Assembly (NCBI GenBank): GCA_036490475.1
Contig: DASXDT010000006.1
Coordinates: 682,001 to 746,000, forward strand
Source of the DNA: Candidatus Tumulicola sp.
GTDB taxonomy: Bacteria; Vulcanimicrobiota; Vulcanimicrobiia; Vulcanimicrobiales; Vulcanimicrobiaceae
DNA length: 64,000 nucleotides
Direction of reading: 5' to 3'
In this document: positions 8,692 to 17,844 of the stretch, piece by piece
Numbering within the stretch: position 1 is the stretch's first letter
Layout of the letters: each line of letters begins with the position of its first letter
Program-made: the position numbers and the translations under genes
The notes under the pieces: generated by a model
What the model was told of the DNA's origin: nothing
Databases searched by the model: none
What the model saw: only the letters and a program-made list of their open reading frames with translations

Positions 8692-9705
8692 ATGGATCGC
8701 ACCGGCTATCCCACTTCCCGCACGCTAAACGACATAATAACCAACCTATCGGCGGGGTCCCACTGTTCGTTTTTAGAGCGTGTGGCAAGCCTGTCCTTAG
8801 ACGGCGCTTTATTCGGAAGTCTTCCATATAGAAATTTAACCGATCACGACCGCGAATCTCGTGGAGCAAAATCATTCCTGGAGGCTCTTACGTTGGCTCG
8901 CGGGCTGGCTTTTCTTAACCTCGGCAGTTGCGTTGGTCGTCGCACATTGCAACCAGATTTCGAAGTGCGACTTCCTAGTGGATGTGAGGTGGGGATCGAG
9001 GTGACCGACGCTTTCCGAACTGCTTCTTATCAGGGGCGTCTTCAAAACATTCGACTAGCAATAATTGATCGTATCCGGTCCGAGCCCTTAGCCTTGGATG
9101 GTCGACTCATCATGTTAACGTTTCGCGCGGTTATGGAAACGAGCGTTGCGATGAATCTCGGTCGCGAACCTACTGTCCCGGACCAAGCGATTCCTTACAA
9201 ACGTTCAGATGTGGATGCCTTCGTTTCAGACTTTGCAAGCTGGATATCCGCGGGAGAGCACCGCACCGACCGAAAAATTTCAGATGAATTCAGCGACCAG
9301 CGTTTCCCAGAGTTAACGCGATGGGACGTAATGTTGTCGTCGAGTTCTATGGGGGACGCGCACCAAGGCGAATTCGAAAACTTACTACCCCACATTGGCC
9401 AGAGCTCCGCGCAGGTACGCTCAACAGTCGAAACGAGGATCGACAAGAAGCGTCGAAAGGCTGAGACCTACGGACTCCATCGGCCGCTTTGGTTGTTTAT
9501 CGAGATCGCAGATCGCAACGTTCGCGCCTCACGCGCACTTGAAGAAATCGTCCAAGCGGCAGATACATCGGTTGCTCCATTCGAACGCATCGTTCTCATT
9601 TACGAGGCATTCGCCGTCGACCTACGGCCCGGCATGGCAACGAGGATGGACATGGTGTCTGTTAACCGAGATATACCATATTGGCCGGCTATCGGTGGTT
9701 TCTAG
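8692..9705 (+). CDS. Hypothetical protein, intact member of a duplicated family
   Basis: 337 aa, ATG start. The middle contains LPSGCEVGIEVTDAFRTASY, a hydrophobic-strand/Glu-Val pattern that could belong to a nuclease-like fold, and LDGRLIMLTFRAVMET. The C-terminal part contains RPLWLFIEIADR and FERIVLIYEAF. A 5'-truncated, frameshifted copy at 23665-24287 shows the same motifs in order, so this is a real coding family. No function assigned; a PD-(D/E)XK-like core is only a guess. Confidence 0.6.
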   Translation: MDRTGYPTSRTLNDIITNLSAGSHCSFLERVASLSLDGALFGSLPYRNLTDHDRESRGAKSFLEALTLARGLAFLNLGSCVGRRTLQPDFEVRLPSGCEVGIEVTDAFRTASYQGRLQNIRLAIIDRIRSEPLALDGRLIMLTFRAVMETSVAMNLGREPTVPDQAIPYKRSDVDAFVSDFASWISAGEHRTDRKISDEFSDQRFPELTRWDVMLSSSSMGDAHQGEFENLLPHIGQSSAQVRSTVETRIDKKRRKAETYGLHRPLWLFIEIADRNVRASRALEEIVQAADTSVAPFERIVLIYEAFAVDLRPGMATRMDMVSVNRDIPYWPAIGGF

Positions 9706-10128
9706 CGCGGATTTCTCGCGGCGTTCGCGGACCCCGACAAAAGCGATGATCAATTACCAAATTGTCGCCCGCTACGATAACATCGACCAGTTCTTCGCAA
9801 CGACTGCGACATCGAAGGCATATCGTTGCTAAAACGCGGCGACCTACCACGCGGCATCGATGGAGGCTGTTTCCGCGATCAAATGGGTGACACGCGCCAA
9901 GGTTATTCGATCCGAATTCGTAACAAGCGATGCAGTGGAGCGCGACGAGAGTCTTCTTTCAAGTCTCGAATCCAGCATTGTGGAAAGCAGTAGAAAGTTT
10001 CGACAAAGCCAGTTGGCCTGCCCGCGGTGCAGGGGATTCCAAAACCCGCGTTGACCGGGAGGTGGTTCCCGCGTTTGCGAGAGGCTCCGGCATGCTTCGG
10101 CGGGAGCGTCGGTGAAGCTCATGTGAGG
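9706..10128. other. Intergenic, no gene seen
   Basis: Short overlapping frames on both strands with no ribosome site or recognisable motif. Confidence 0.4.
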
Positions 10129-10489
10129 ATGGCTGAGAGCAACGCCCAAAAGTCGCAAGCGGACCTCGAACAGATGTGTGCGCGAAACGCTGAGCGCCTA
10201 GAAGCGCTGCGCGCAAGAATATTTACCGGATTGGTAGACGCTGCCGGTGCCGCAAGATTAATCTCGCGGTCGCGCTCGACTGTTCTGCGGCTTGCACGAA
10301 CGAAACGGTCTGCTGGCAGTTCGCGACGGTCGTCGCATTCAGTATCCTCGATGGCAGTTCCACGAGACGTCTGGGCGGATGCCATATATTACGCCGCATT
10401 GCGAGCTGTTGCGTCCAGTAGGGCTGACACCGCAAAGAAATTGCCCGAGACTACCGGAGACTAATTGTAGGCGGTTGGCGCCATCTTGA
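10129..10489 (+). pseudogene. Frameshifted HTH/DUF2384-type antitoxin remnant
   Basis: From ATG 10129 the frame gives a helical N-terminus and an HTH (GLVDAAGAARLISRSRSTVLR). Near 10290-10300 the reading continues in another frame as GLLAVRDGRRIQYPRWQFHET. That second motif recurs almost exactly in the fossil at 50850-50910 (ALLAIRDGRRIRYPRWQFDE), where it is followed by a DUF2384 (MbcA/ParS/Xre antitoxin) C-terminus. Here the C-terminus is lost after QFHET. The gene is broken by the frame change and by truncation. Confidence 0.55.
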
Positions 10490-10606
10490 GAACCGGCTAA
10501 GGGAAAAGGCGACGACTTCTTCTCGCCATGTTATGTAGTGCGTCACCTTGACTCGAGGGTGGTATTTATGGCTGTAAATGTGCCATCGCAGTTGGCGTGG
10601 TGCTCT

Positions 10607-10810
10607 ATGAGTGATCTGGAGGTCCAACCACTTTTGAGATTTGGGTGGGGTGAAGCAAGTTTCGACGAAACGTCTCCATCGGCGGTCGTGCGTGAACTCG
10701 TCGAAGCACTTGGTGCAGTTAGTTGCCACGATAGCTTTTGTGTGACGGAAACGCGCGTCTTCGCAAGTACGAATCGGTGGCGCCGTGCGAGCATTCCCAA
10801 ACTAAGAATT
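10607..10810 (+). pseudogene. N-terminal remnant of antitoxin-like protein
   Basis: The stretch SAVVRELVEALGAVSCHDSFCVTETRVF aligns by eye with the N-terminus of the intact antitoxin-like gene at 49403 (SEVVHELVEALGAQL, then VCATETRVV). After about 10810 the frame no longer resembles that protein and overlaps the GIY-YIG-like gene on the other strand, so the C-terminal toxin-binding part is missing. Confidence 0.45.
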
Positions 10811-10935
10811 CACCCCGCTACAGTAACAGCGCAGCTTAATAGTCCAAAGGTTACGAGAGGGGGTAAATCACTCGCAGCCCTTTCGCCTATAAGTAACGCA
10901 GCGCGCATTCGAGACCGCGTCACCCATTCGTCACG

Positions 10936-11433
10936 TCATGCTAGTCCCATGGTTGCACGAAGAAGACGCGCCGCCTTAAGTCGCGCGCCCTTTTTACGCT
11001 TGGCTCCCATAACGTCGATAACGTCAATTTCATCCTTGCGTGTGTGCATCACATTGCGCATACGTGGATTTCGCTCCATTCCGAGACCTATGAATGTTAC
11101 TTCTAAGGCCTTGATGGCCTTTTCGTTATATTTGGATTCAAGCGCCAAGAAGTACATCCATGCGGTCCCACGATGTCTCGCAAGAATGTCGTTGTACTTC
11201 TCGATCTTATGGGGCTGGAAGCACTCGCTGGCGAAGTCGTTCAGGGTGTGGCCAACATAATATGGATATTCAGCGCCACGCGAAGTTCTCAGCGTGAACA
11301 CGTAAACGCCCCGATCGTCGGCGCACTTGCTCTCTTCAAAAAAAGTCCGCATACGGTCTTTATCGATCCTGCGCCCGTGAGGCATCTTCGCTATTGGAAG
11401 TCGAAATGGTCCAAGCGGAACGAACGTTGCCAT
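10936..11433 (-). CDS. GIY-YIG-like protein
   Basis: 165 aa, ATG start. RGVYVFTLRTSRGAEYPYYVGHT fits the GIY-YIG core (GVY, about 13 residues, then YVG), followed by a basic helix and HKIEKYNDIL. GIY-YIG domains cut DNA or RNA in homing, repair and restriction. The catalytic Arg and Glu cannot be placed with certainty. The C-terminus is strongly basic (GAKRKKGARLKAARLLR), which fits nucleic-acid binding. It stands alone, overlapping the decayed antitoxin region on the other strand. Confidence 0.5.
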   Translation of the reverse strand: MATFVPLGPFRLPIAKMPHGRRIDKDRMRTFFEESKCADDRGVYVFTLRTSRGAEYPYYVGHTLNDFASECFQPHKIEKYNDILARHRGTAWMYFLALESKYNEKAIKALEVTFIGLGMERNPRMRNVMHTRKDEIDVIDVMGAKRKKGARLKAARLLRATMGLA

Positions 11434-11629
11434 GATGAGGCCAAATTATCCAAACTATCTCCGGGACCCTGCGCGCTTATTTTTATGCCATTCAGCTTCG
11501 CGGTAAGGACAACGACATACGACGTTATCGCCAGGCGTGCCCTTTCCGCATCAAATTTTTATCGGTTGCTTTCACAACGACTCACTCTCGGACCGAAAGT
11601 ATACTGCCTTCTCTCGCAGCATAGCAAAA

Positions 11630-11881
11630 ATGGGCTGGAGTTTACAAGAGCGAGCCGAGTATGCCGTACCTCGTGAACGCGCGCGCGCTCTATACAAGAT
11701 GGCGGAACTGTTGTGCGGATCGACAATCGACCGGATTTCGCAAGCTTCTGATACGGGGATCGATCCTTGGCTCGTCAGGTGGATTCTTAACAACGCACGC
11801 AAGCGCGCGTCGGACCTCAGGGGCGTGAATGCAGCGCGCGGCATAGTGATTCCGATCCGAAGCACAGATCTGGTCGGATGA
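11630..11881 (+). CDS. Small hypothetical protein
   Basis: 83 aa from an internal ATG; the frame extends back to 11537 but the upstream residues look non-coding. The content is helical and amphipathic (ERARALYKMAELL, WLVRWILNNARKRAS). No ribosome site or family recognised. Confidence 0.3.
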   Translation: MGWSLQERAEYAVPRERARALYKMAELLCGSTIDRISQASDTGIDPWLVRWILNNARKRASDLRGVNAARGIVIPIRSTDLVG

Positions 11882-11997
11882 AGCGACGAAAAGCGAAGCT
11901 TTGGAATGCTGAAAAGTGAAGGCGAACTTCCGACGAACGGTCGTATCGGTGCTGCTGAGCCTATGGCGGCTTCGCGGTCGCTTTTAAACTAGGATCA

Positions 11998-12546
11998 TTA
12001 CGTAAGCGACTGCTGAGATCCGATTTCTCGGAGCCCAAGGCGTTTGCTCAGGACGATTGATTCGTAATCTTGACGTTGCCATTGGTGTCGATCAACCTCT
12101 TCGAAGCCAAGACGTTTATAAAATAGCAGCAATTCCATTGCGGTGCTTGCTGTGTCGCAGCACAGTTCCGACATGCGGTCTGCGACAGCCCTGTCTTCAA
12201 CATGCGAAAGCAAGCTGCGTCCGATACCAAGGCGCTGTTTCCAGGGCGCGACGGCAAATTGTCCGAAGTGACCGACACTTGTGTGCGCATACCATTTAGG
12301 TTCGGCTCGCGGATACCGAACGTGATCGTAGTAGGAAATGACGCCCACGATGATTTGTCCCATTCTCGCAACCCACGTGGCCGTTGCCGTTTCGATTCGG
12401 CGGCGGGTAACCTTCAAAGATTGTGTGGCTGCCCCGAACCGTATTCCCTGGTCATTGTGAAGCGCGTATGCCTCATTGATTAGTTCCGTCGCGATGTCGA
12501 AGCGATCGCGATCCGACGCCCAAGGAGCGATTTCGACTTTTTCCAT
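11998..12546 (-). CDS. GNAT-family N-acetyltransferase
   Basis: 182 aa, ATG start. The acetyl-CoA-binding motif A is FAVAPWKQRLGIGRSLLSHVED (R/QxxGxG/A as QRLGIG, about residues 116-126), followed by motif B ending in LLFYKRLGFEEVDRH. This is the standard single-domain GNAT length. Substrate unknown. It is a single gene with no obvious antitoxin partner beside it. Confidence 0.8.
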   Translation of the reverse strand: MEKVEIAPWASDRDRFDIATELINEAYALHNDQGIRFGAATQSLKVTRRRIETATATWVARMGQIIVGVISYYDHVRYPRAEPKWYAHTSVGHFGQFAVAPWKQRLGIGRSLLSHVEDRAVADRMSELCCDTASTAMELLLFYKRLGFEEVDRHQWQRQDYESIVLSKRLGLREIGSQQSLT

Positions 12547-12661
12547 GCGATGCCCAGTTCACCATCTTCGACGATCAATTCTTCATTATCGACGACTAAG
12601 CAGCTCCGCCGGCACGTTTCTGATGTGCGACCAGCTACTGCTGTCCGCCGGAGAGTTCTGA

Positions 12662-12910
12662 TTACGCGATGACTCGGTTATCGTTCAGCTCGGCGACGAC
12701 GATATGGTAACCACTTACCAACATTGGAGCAATTCCTTCAGCGATCTCTAAAGCCCCGGTTCCTGGCATCGCTTCTATGAGCAACACGTTCGGCACAGGA
12801 TGCGTAAAAGGGTGTCCACGCTGCGCAAGAAATTGTTCGACGTCTTGCGCTTGCGCCACCGCATTCGAGTCGGGTGCAAAAAAGATATAGAGTAGAAAGA
12901 CTGCGCCCAT
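12662..12910 (-). CDS. Small exported hypothetical protein
   Basis: 82 aa from ATG 12910, seven bases after a strong GGAGGTGA ribosome site. The first 20 residues (MGAVFLLYIFFAPDSNAVAQ) are hydrophobic and signal-like. The remainder (QDVEQFLAQRGHPF, then PNVLLIEAMPG) is unrecognised. It starts 7 bases beyond the end of the truncated LuxR frame, on the same strand, so it may have been captured by the promoter of the duplicated peptide cassette. Confidence 0.5.
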   Translation of the reverse strand: MGAVFLLYIFFAPDSNAVAQAQDVEQFLAQRGHPFTHPVPNVLLIEAMPGTGALEIAEGIAPMLVSGYHIVVAELNDNRVIA

Positions 12911-12917
12911 GTTCAAG

Positions 12918-13115
12918 TCACCTCCGAAAACGATTACTTAGTGAGTCTACCGTCAGTAGCATACTGAATTGATGCATGCTACAGCCCCCGGTGCGAGGAA
13001 ACGCCCTATGCTCTTCGAAGATTGAAGCAGCGTTACGGTACTGTCCGCTGTTAAAAGCTTGCCTGAGAGTTTCGTGCCATTGCCGTCTCTTGAGAGAATT
13101 TCGGGAATTACTCAC
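12918..13115 (-). pseudogene. 5' fragment of TPR-LuxR regulator
   Basis: The first 36 codons (GTG start) match the regulator at 34023-32485 with about 30 identities (RQWH..LRQAFNSGQYR.AASIFEEH). The match stops near 13005, where unrelated sequence gives 29 extra residues and a stop. The TPR and HTH domains are absent, so this is a truncated duplicate. Confidence 0.75.
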
Positions 13116-13121
13116 GCCGCA

Positions 13122-13289
13122 TTATACGGGAAGGGGCTTGAGTTGCCCCTTCCCCCTTCCGAGGAGTTGGCCGCCCGGCATCCCTCCCGGGCTTCCGTCG
13201 CCAAGCGGTGCGACCACGGTCACTTCATGAGAACTGATGGAGTGACCGGTTGGAGAAAACAAGAGAAGAAGCGCTAGAAATAGCGCCAT
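13122..13289 (-). CDS. Small hydrophobic-leader Gly-rich peptide, copy 1
   Basis: 55 aa. ATG 13289 follows GGAGG by 8 bases. The leader MALFLALLLLFSPTG is signal-like and is followed by VAPLGDGSPGGMPGG, then a basic tail not present in copy 2. Copy 2 (34196-34074) has the same leader and VAPLGDGSTGGMPGG; many differences between the copies are at third codon positions, which argues for real coding. The stop lies 6 bases before the start of the truncated LuxR frame. It could be a secreted signal peptide precursor, or a leader peptide controlling the regulator. Confidence 0.5.
   Translation of the reverse strand: MALFLALLLLFSPTGHSISSHEVTVVAPLGDGSPGGMPGGQLLGRGKGQLKPLPV
13128..13154. promoter_or_regulatory. 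G-rich hairpin upstream of LuxR start, copy 1
   Basis: GGGAAGGGGC, loop TTGAGTT, GCCCCTTCCC: a perfect 10-bp stem. In this copy it lies inside the 3' end of the peptide gene and ends 13 bases before the LuxR GTG. No T-tract follows, so it is not an ordinary terminator. Confidence 0.6.
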
Positions 13290-13461
13290 TTGTAGTGCCT
13301 CCGCAGTCCATCGACACGAGGTCGAAAGGACTAGCTCAGTAGCTAGCTAAAAGCAGCCACCAGACTACGCTACTACGGAAGCACATCCAAGGCAACAGGG
13401 CGCTTGATTGGAAGCAGCATGCTGTACCAACGACGCTTGCCGGGAAGAATGGAAGAGTATG

Positions 13462-13611
13462 ATGGCCGATTACTACTCGATCAACGAAGGTCTTAAGCCC
13501 GTCAATGAACGGGTGTACCATAACAACGAAAACTGTCGCGCGGGCCGCGACATTCCGAAAAATGAACGAGAGGAAGGCAAAAACGGCTATCGGCTTTGCA
13601 AAGACTGTTAG
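13462..13611 (+). CDS. 49-aa His/Cys small protein, copy 1
   Basis: 49 aa from ATG 13462 (another ATG lies just before it at 13459), preceded by GGAAGAG. Key residues are His20 (VYHNN), Cys25 (NCRAG), and Cys46 and Cys49 (LCKDC), a plausible zinc site. Copy 2 at 34372 matches at 45 of 49 positions. It is divergent from the peptide gene. I recall similar short HNN...GYRxCxxC proteins in soil bacteria but know of no function. Confidence 0.65.
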   Translation: MADYYSINEGLKPVNERVYHNNENCRAGRDIPKNEREEGKNGYRLCKDC

Positions 13612-13619
13612 CCCCTTCG

Positions 13620-14013
13620 TGGGGGCACCGCTCTCGATAGCGCGGTTGAACGCCGTATTGCTTCGACATTCGAGCTCGCGCTTTGTCAGTTTTATGGCGC
13701 GGTTAGCTAACGTGCTTCATGCGTGAACGATTCATCTACACCCTCATGAAGACAAAACAAAGCTTACTGAGCAATCCCTACTGTGGCGGATCAAAAAATC
13801 TGACGAACGCCGCAACTGAAGAATCCCAACAAAAAATCGACTTAAGTGTTTAATTTGCTAGATTAGGCGCTCGAGACTTGCGCAAAATATCGGAAGCCTT
13901 GACTCAAGGAAGCGCCTGAGAGTATTCTTACATCGAGCCAAACCTCTTTAGAGGTCGGGCTGCGAAGCCAACACATTGTGCTGCCTTCAACGCACTTTCG
14001 AAAGGATTCGATT
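13620..14013. other. Intergenic region before lipoprotein gene
   Basis: After the 49-aa gene a small hairpin (GCCCC-TTCGT-GGGGGC, about 13611-13626) may end its transcript. Nothing else coding is seen before the lipoprotein at 14014. Confidence 0.35.
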
Positions 14014-15078
14014 ATGTCTCCACAAGTACGATATCTGCTAAGTGGGGCCGCAGGATTTATTCTCGCGGCGTGTTCTTCGGGGAGCTTCACCGCAGGTCCG
14101 ACGACTGCTGCTAGTTCTACGGTTCATGGATCCGTTGCGAAAAAGAACGCTAACGTGACTGTGTCTGCCCTGAATCTTGGTGGAAGCACCGCAACAGTAA
14201 CCGTATATTCGAACGCCGGAGCTCGTCTGCTTCGGACGATTTCACTAGTTGCGGTCGATGATCTAACCAAGAAGCTGTTCAACATGACTGCCAGTAGTTC
14301 GGGCTTTCTCTATATCGAATTGCCGGCTGATCCCGGTCAAGTAAAGAGTCCAGGACTTTTAACGATCTACAAGGGCAAAGGCGCCAAGAAAATCGCCTCG
14401 ATTGGCCTTTCGAGCAATTATTATTTACTCGTGGCCGATGCGGTCGGCAATGTGTACACGATGTGCAAAAACAGATTGATGTGCGAATATAACGCATCAG
14501 GTAAGTCCGTACGAAAAATTAATGTTGGAAAGTACGGATGGAACGGAGCCGAAGCGCTCGCAGTAGATAGTTCCGGTGATTTGGCCATTGTCTATAACGA
14601 TGCGGCCATGGTCTTCCCGCCTGGAGCTACTAAACCGTCGTGGTCGATCGGATCTTCTCAAGGGATGGGAGGGAACATTTCTGCGACGTTCGACCCATCT
14701 GGAAACCTATACATTGCCGGTATAAATGACAAAGTGTTCGTGTTTGCCCCTAACGCTAGTTCACCGAGCTATGTGATCGAAGATGGAGTAGCCAACCCCT
14801 CGGAAGTAGTCTGCGACTCGTTGGGTAACCTGTACGTGCTTAACGGCTCTACGATTGCAAGGTATGCACAAGGTGAGAGTACGCCGGAGAGTACAATCGG
14901 CGTTGGGCCGAGCGCAGTGTCTATGGCTCTGGATGCCGCTGACAATCTCTATGTTGCCAACGAAGGCGGAAGCGGCAATACTGGGAGCGTTACGGTGTAT
15001 GCGGCGGGATCAAATTCGCTTGTAAGGACCGTTACAAACGGAATTGAAGGTCCCGCTTCCGTCGGCGTTAGTCCATAG
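14014..15078 (+). CDS. NHL-like beta-propeller lipoprotein
   Basis: 354 aa. ATG 14014 follows AAAGGATT; the leader LLSGAAGFILAAC is a lipobox (Cys then SSG). About six degenerate propeller blades follow, each with a D.SGNLYIA/LAIV-type strand and VFAPNASSP or TVYAAGSNS-type turns; the last ends in VRTVTNGIEGPASVGV. These are surface-exposed, probably sugar- or protein-binding propellers. It is 42 bases upstream of the beta-helix gene at 15121 and likely cotranscribed. Paralogs at 37096 and 41635. Confidence 0.8.
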   Translation: MSPQVRYLLSGAAGFILAACSSGSFTAGPTTAASSTVHGSVAKKNANVTVSALNLGGSTATVTVYSNAGARLLRTISLVAVDDLTKKLFNMTASSSGFLYIELPADPGQVKSPGLLTIYKGKGAKKIASIGLSSNYYLLVADAVGNVYTMCKNRLMCEYNASGKSVRKINVGKYGWNGAEALAVDSSGDLAIVYNDAAMVFPPGATKPSWSIGSSQGMGGNISATFDPSGNLYIAGINDKVFVFAPNASSPSYVIEDGVANPSEVVCDSLGNLYVLNGSTIARYAQGESTPESTIGVGPSAVSMALDAADNLYVANEGGSGNTGSVTVYAAGSNSLVRTVTNGIEGPASVGVSP

Positions 15079-15120
15079 TTTAGCAGCGATTTAAGAACCT
15101 AAAGCTAAGGAGAACGTAAA

Positions 15121-17304
15121 TTGACATCGATCCCTGCCAACGTGGACCTATCCGCGCTTGGCATCTATAACGTAAAAGATTTTGGAGCCGTAGGAGACGG
15201 CCTGACCGATGATTCGCCGGCTTTTCAGCTGGCCATTAATGCTGCATATGAAGCGGGAGGTGGCATCGTGTATGCTCCTTCGGCGTCGTATCTGCTCAAT
15301 GGTGGTCCGATGTACACGCCGAGTGGAAATCTACCTGGAGACCCCACCGGCGTCACGTGCTCTGGCTTGGCTCCGATTCCGCCCGGGGTTGTTTATGCAG
15401 AGCTGGCCGGAACCAACTACATCGGACCGAACTGTCCTGCATCCTTCGGCAGGGGCGGAACGCTACCGGTTGACGTGCTGCCAAACGGACCACTTCTTTT
15501 GTTCGACAACGTCATTCTTTCAGGAGACGGTCCGGAACAAACGATCTTGTTGGCGGGCGAGCAGTTTTACGGAGGCTTGATGTTTAGCCCGACCGGTCCA
15601 ACGGGTGAGCCATATGAAGATCTTGCGACTCCTCAAGTTGGCACGGTGATCGCTACGATGAATTGGTGGTCAAGCTATCTGGCCGACATGGACAATTTTC
15701 CCGACGGCTACTTTGCTAAGAAAGTGTACGTGCGCAATCTCTCCATTGATTGCCAAGGTAGCAAGGGCATCAACGCGGGTCTCCCAACTCAAGTGTTTCT
15801 GGAAGAGAGCGATTATCCCGTTGCCAATCCGGCGATTGCTCCTTCCGCTCAGCCACCGACCCCCGCTGGCGCGCTGTACGGCTCGTGCATTTCACTCCAA
15901 GACGCACTCGACTGTGGCGTCGATAACGTGTGGGTTTATAATGGAAACGTTAATGGCATAGTTTTGCTGGGCACGCAGAATCTGGATGCGCACGAATCGG
16001 GTCCCGTACCGATCTCGTACCAGCAAACGCTTGCTGGATATCCGAGTTTTGTCGCCTCACCCCCGCTCTCTCAGCAAAACGTGCCTACGATGAACGGATC
16101 GGTGGCGAACTGCAAGGTCGACATGAATTACCCGGTCTGGCTCGCTGGCAGTCGTACTAATCCTGGCGGAAGCGCTGGGCAATTACCGATAAGATCAGTC
16201 GGATTGAGCGGGGTTCTCATAGCACACAACAAAGTTGGTCAGCGCAACGTCCCATCCGATTTTCCTCCTCCCGAGGAAGGCTATAGTAACCCACCCGCTG
16301 CCGGTCCGGGCACAAACGACGCGTTAGATTGCCCGGGGAGCTGGCACATACTCGTTCATGGAAACACCCTTACAAACTGCGGGGATGGAGTGGGAGCCAA
16401 TGGCAACGGCGACATGGTTGTTTCCAACAACGTCATGTACAACTTCGGATCCGTAGGCTTTAGCGCGGGTTCGGGAACCGGCAAGAGTGCAAGCCAGACA
16501 ATTTTTACCGGTAACACGATCTTCCTAGGATCGGATTTTGGCTCCCCGCAATCAGCAATCCTCATTCTCGATCAAATCCCACCAGACCCCGCTCATGATG
16601 TTCCGGCAACCGCAACGCCAGGCTCGTTAGTCATCTCTAATAATGTCATTTACGGGCCCGGCTACAACAGTATGGTCGATCTGACTGTCGTAGGCGCTAC
16701 CGTCATCGGAAATGTATTCGATTTCGGTTTCGGCGGTAGTGGGGGCACCCCCCCATATGGACAGCCAGGCTCAGCGGGTTGGGCGCTGCCTGGAGGTTAT
16801 GGCGTACGAATCGTCGGCAATGACATCGTCATCGAGGGAAATATTTTTCGAAATGGATCCACGGTCGAGGGAACCGTGACCACCGGAATCTTTTTCCCGT
16901 CAGGATTCCCCTCGGTAACGCCCGCGCGGGTACTCATCAAGGGAAATATTTTCGACAATACGATAGGTCGGCCGATACTTGACAGCTCCTCTGGCCCCAC
17001 GCATCTTCTCGGCGTCCGAATTTTGGACAATATCGGCATTAATCCAACCGAGACTCTGACGGCTGGGCTGACGCCTTTTCCGGCTTCAATGGCGACTTTT
17101 GAAAACCCATATCCTTACGATTGCTTTGTCAGCATCGCGGCAACAACCGGCGCAGTTTCAGCGGTAGCCCTCAACGGGGTTACCACAGGGGTAAAAGTCG
17201 CCACAAACGACCAAAAATCGTTCATTGTCAAGGCCGGCGGCAGTATTGCGGTAACCTACAACAACGTTCTACCGACGCCGACCTGGATTTGGGTCGGCCT
17301 ATGA
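15121..17304 (+). CDS. Pectate-lyase-superfamily beta-helix protein
   Basis: 727 aa from TTG 15121, eight or nine bases after AAGGAG. The N-terminus YNVKDFGAVGDGLTDDSPAF is the classic opening of the pectate lyase superfamily/GH28-like fold (polysaccharide lyase or phage-tailspike type). The body has parallel beta-helix repeats such as VLIKGNIFDNTIGR, VISNNVIYGPG and DIVIEGNIFRNG. No signal peptide is visible. The paralog at 40564-38216 has the same layout (GAAGNGITDDTPSIQAAINA). Enzymatic activity cannot be proved from the repeats; a carbohydrate-binding or surface role is also possible. Confidence 0.75.
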   Translation: MTSIPANVDLSALGIYNVKDFGAVGDGLTDDSPAFQLAINAAYEAGGGIVYAPSASYLLNGGPMYTPSGNLPGDPTGVTCSGLAPIPPGVVYAELAGTNYIGPNCPASFGRGGTLPVDVLPNGPLLLFDNVILSGDGPEQTILLAGEQFYGGLMFSPTGPTGEPYEDLATPQVGTVIATMNWWSSYLADMDNFPDGYFAKKVYVRNLSIDCQGSKGINAGLPTQVFLEESDYPVANPAIAPSAQPPTPAGALYGSCISLQDALDCGVDNVWVYNGNVNGIVLLGTQNLDAHESGPVPISYQQTLAGYPSFVASPPLSQQNVPTMNGSVANCKVDMNYPVWLAGSRTNPGGSAGQLPIRSVGLSGVLIAHNKVGQRNVPSDFPPPEEGYSNPPAAGPGTNDALDCPGSWHILVHGNTLTNCGDGVGANGNGDMVVSNNVMYNFGSVGFSAGSGTGKSASQTIFTGNTIFLGSDFGSPQSAILILDQIPPDPAHDVPATATPGSLVISNNVIYGPGYNSMVDLTVVGATVIGNVFDFGFGGSGGTPPYGQPGSAGWALPGGYGVRIVGNDIVIEGNIFRNGSTVEGTVTTGIFFPSGFPSVTPARVLIKGNIFDNTIGRPILDSSSGPTHLLGVRILDNIGINPTETLTAGLTPFPASMATFENPYPYDCFVSIAATTGAVSAVALNGVTTGVKVATNDQKSFIVKAGGSIAVTYNNVLPTPTWIWVGL

Positions 17305-17378
17305 TCAAGCTCGCACGTACACAAAATTGCTGCGTGCATGGGCTGTAACTTCGAAGTGACTTCGAGAGTTCTCTAATC

Positions 17379-17409
17379 AGTGGTCCGATTCGCCTCGAAT
17401 CGGGCCACT
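17379..17409 (+). terminator. Hairpin terminator after beta-helix gene
   Basis: AGTGGTCCGATTCG, loop CCT, CGAATCGGGCCACT: a 14-bp stem with one G-T wobble, followed by GTTCTCTTTCC. It lies 75 bases after the beta-helix stop. Confidence 0.65.
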
Positions 17410-17619
17410 GTTCTCTTTCCGACTTGTAAGCTGGCGATAACGACAAAATAGATGGCCGATGATCGAGCGAAGGGTTGCGCTTCCGGGGGGACGCGACATC
17501 ACCACCCTAATGCTTTGTCCCGATCGGTGCCCAAACTCCCATCATCGGGGTTCGGCCGGACTCGCTATCCGTCGCCCGCGATCGCGCAGCAAGTGTCCTC
17601 GACGCCTGCGATGGCGTCG

Positions 17620-17844
17620 TTATTTCTGGCTGTCTTGAAGTGTTTCAGCACGATCTAGCAGTCGTTGCGGCTTAATTTCAAGTGCTCTTCCTATTGCGAA
17701 GAGCGTTTGCAACCGGGGAAACGTCTGGCCCGCCTCACTTTTCTGCAGATGCCGTAGCGAAAGGTTGGCTTCGTATGCCAAATCCTCTTGGGTTCTATGG
17801 GAGGCTCGGCGTCGTTCGGCAATCGCGCGTCCGAGCCCGAGCAT
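17620..17844 (-). CDS. XRE-family HTH protein, copy 1
   Basis: 74 aa. HTH: RRRASHRTQEDLAYEANLSLRHLQKSEAG, split as scaffold helix, TQEDLAYEANL and SLRHLQK. The paralog at 46348 starts seven codons earlier (MVRKSDP); here one base is missing upstream, so that start is out of frame and translation would begin at the internal ATG. This keeps the full HTH. It is divergent from the 153-aa gene at 18414 with about 570 bases between. A probable repressor. Confidence 0.65.
   Translation of the reverse strand: MLGLGRAIAERRRASHRTQEDLAYEANLSLRHLQKSEAGQTFPRLQTLFAIGRALEIKPQRLLDRAETLQDSQK

Larger units (their letters stand above)
13005..13735. repeat. Segmental duplication, copy 1
   Basis: Diverged copy of 33912-34640. 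It spans the 5' end of the LuxR gene, the hairpin, the peptide gene, the divergent promoter region (with the shared element GTAGCTAGCTAAAA), the 49-aa gene and about 100 bases beyond. The boundary near 13005 is where the LuxR homology ends abruptly. Confidence 0.7.
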
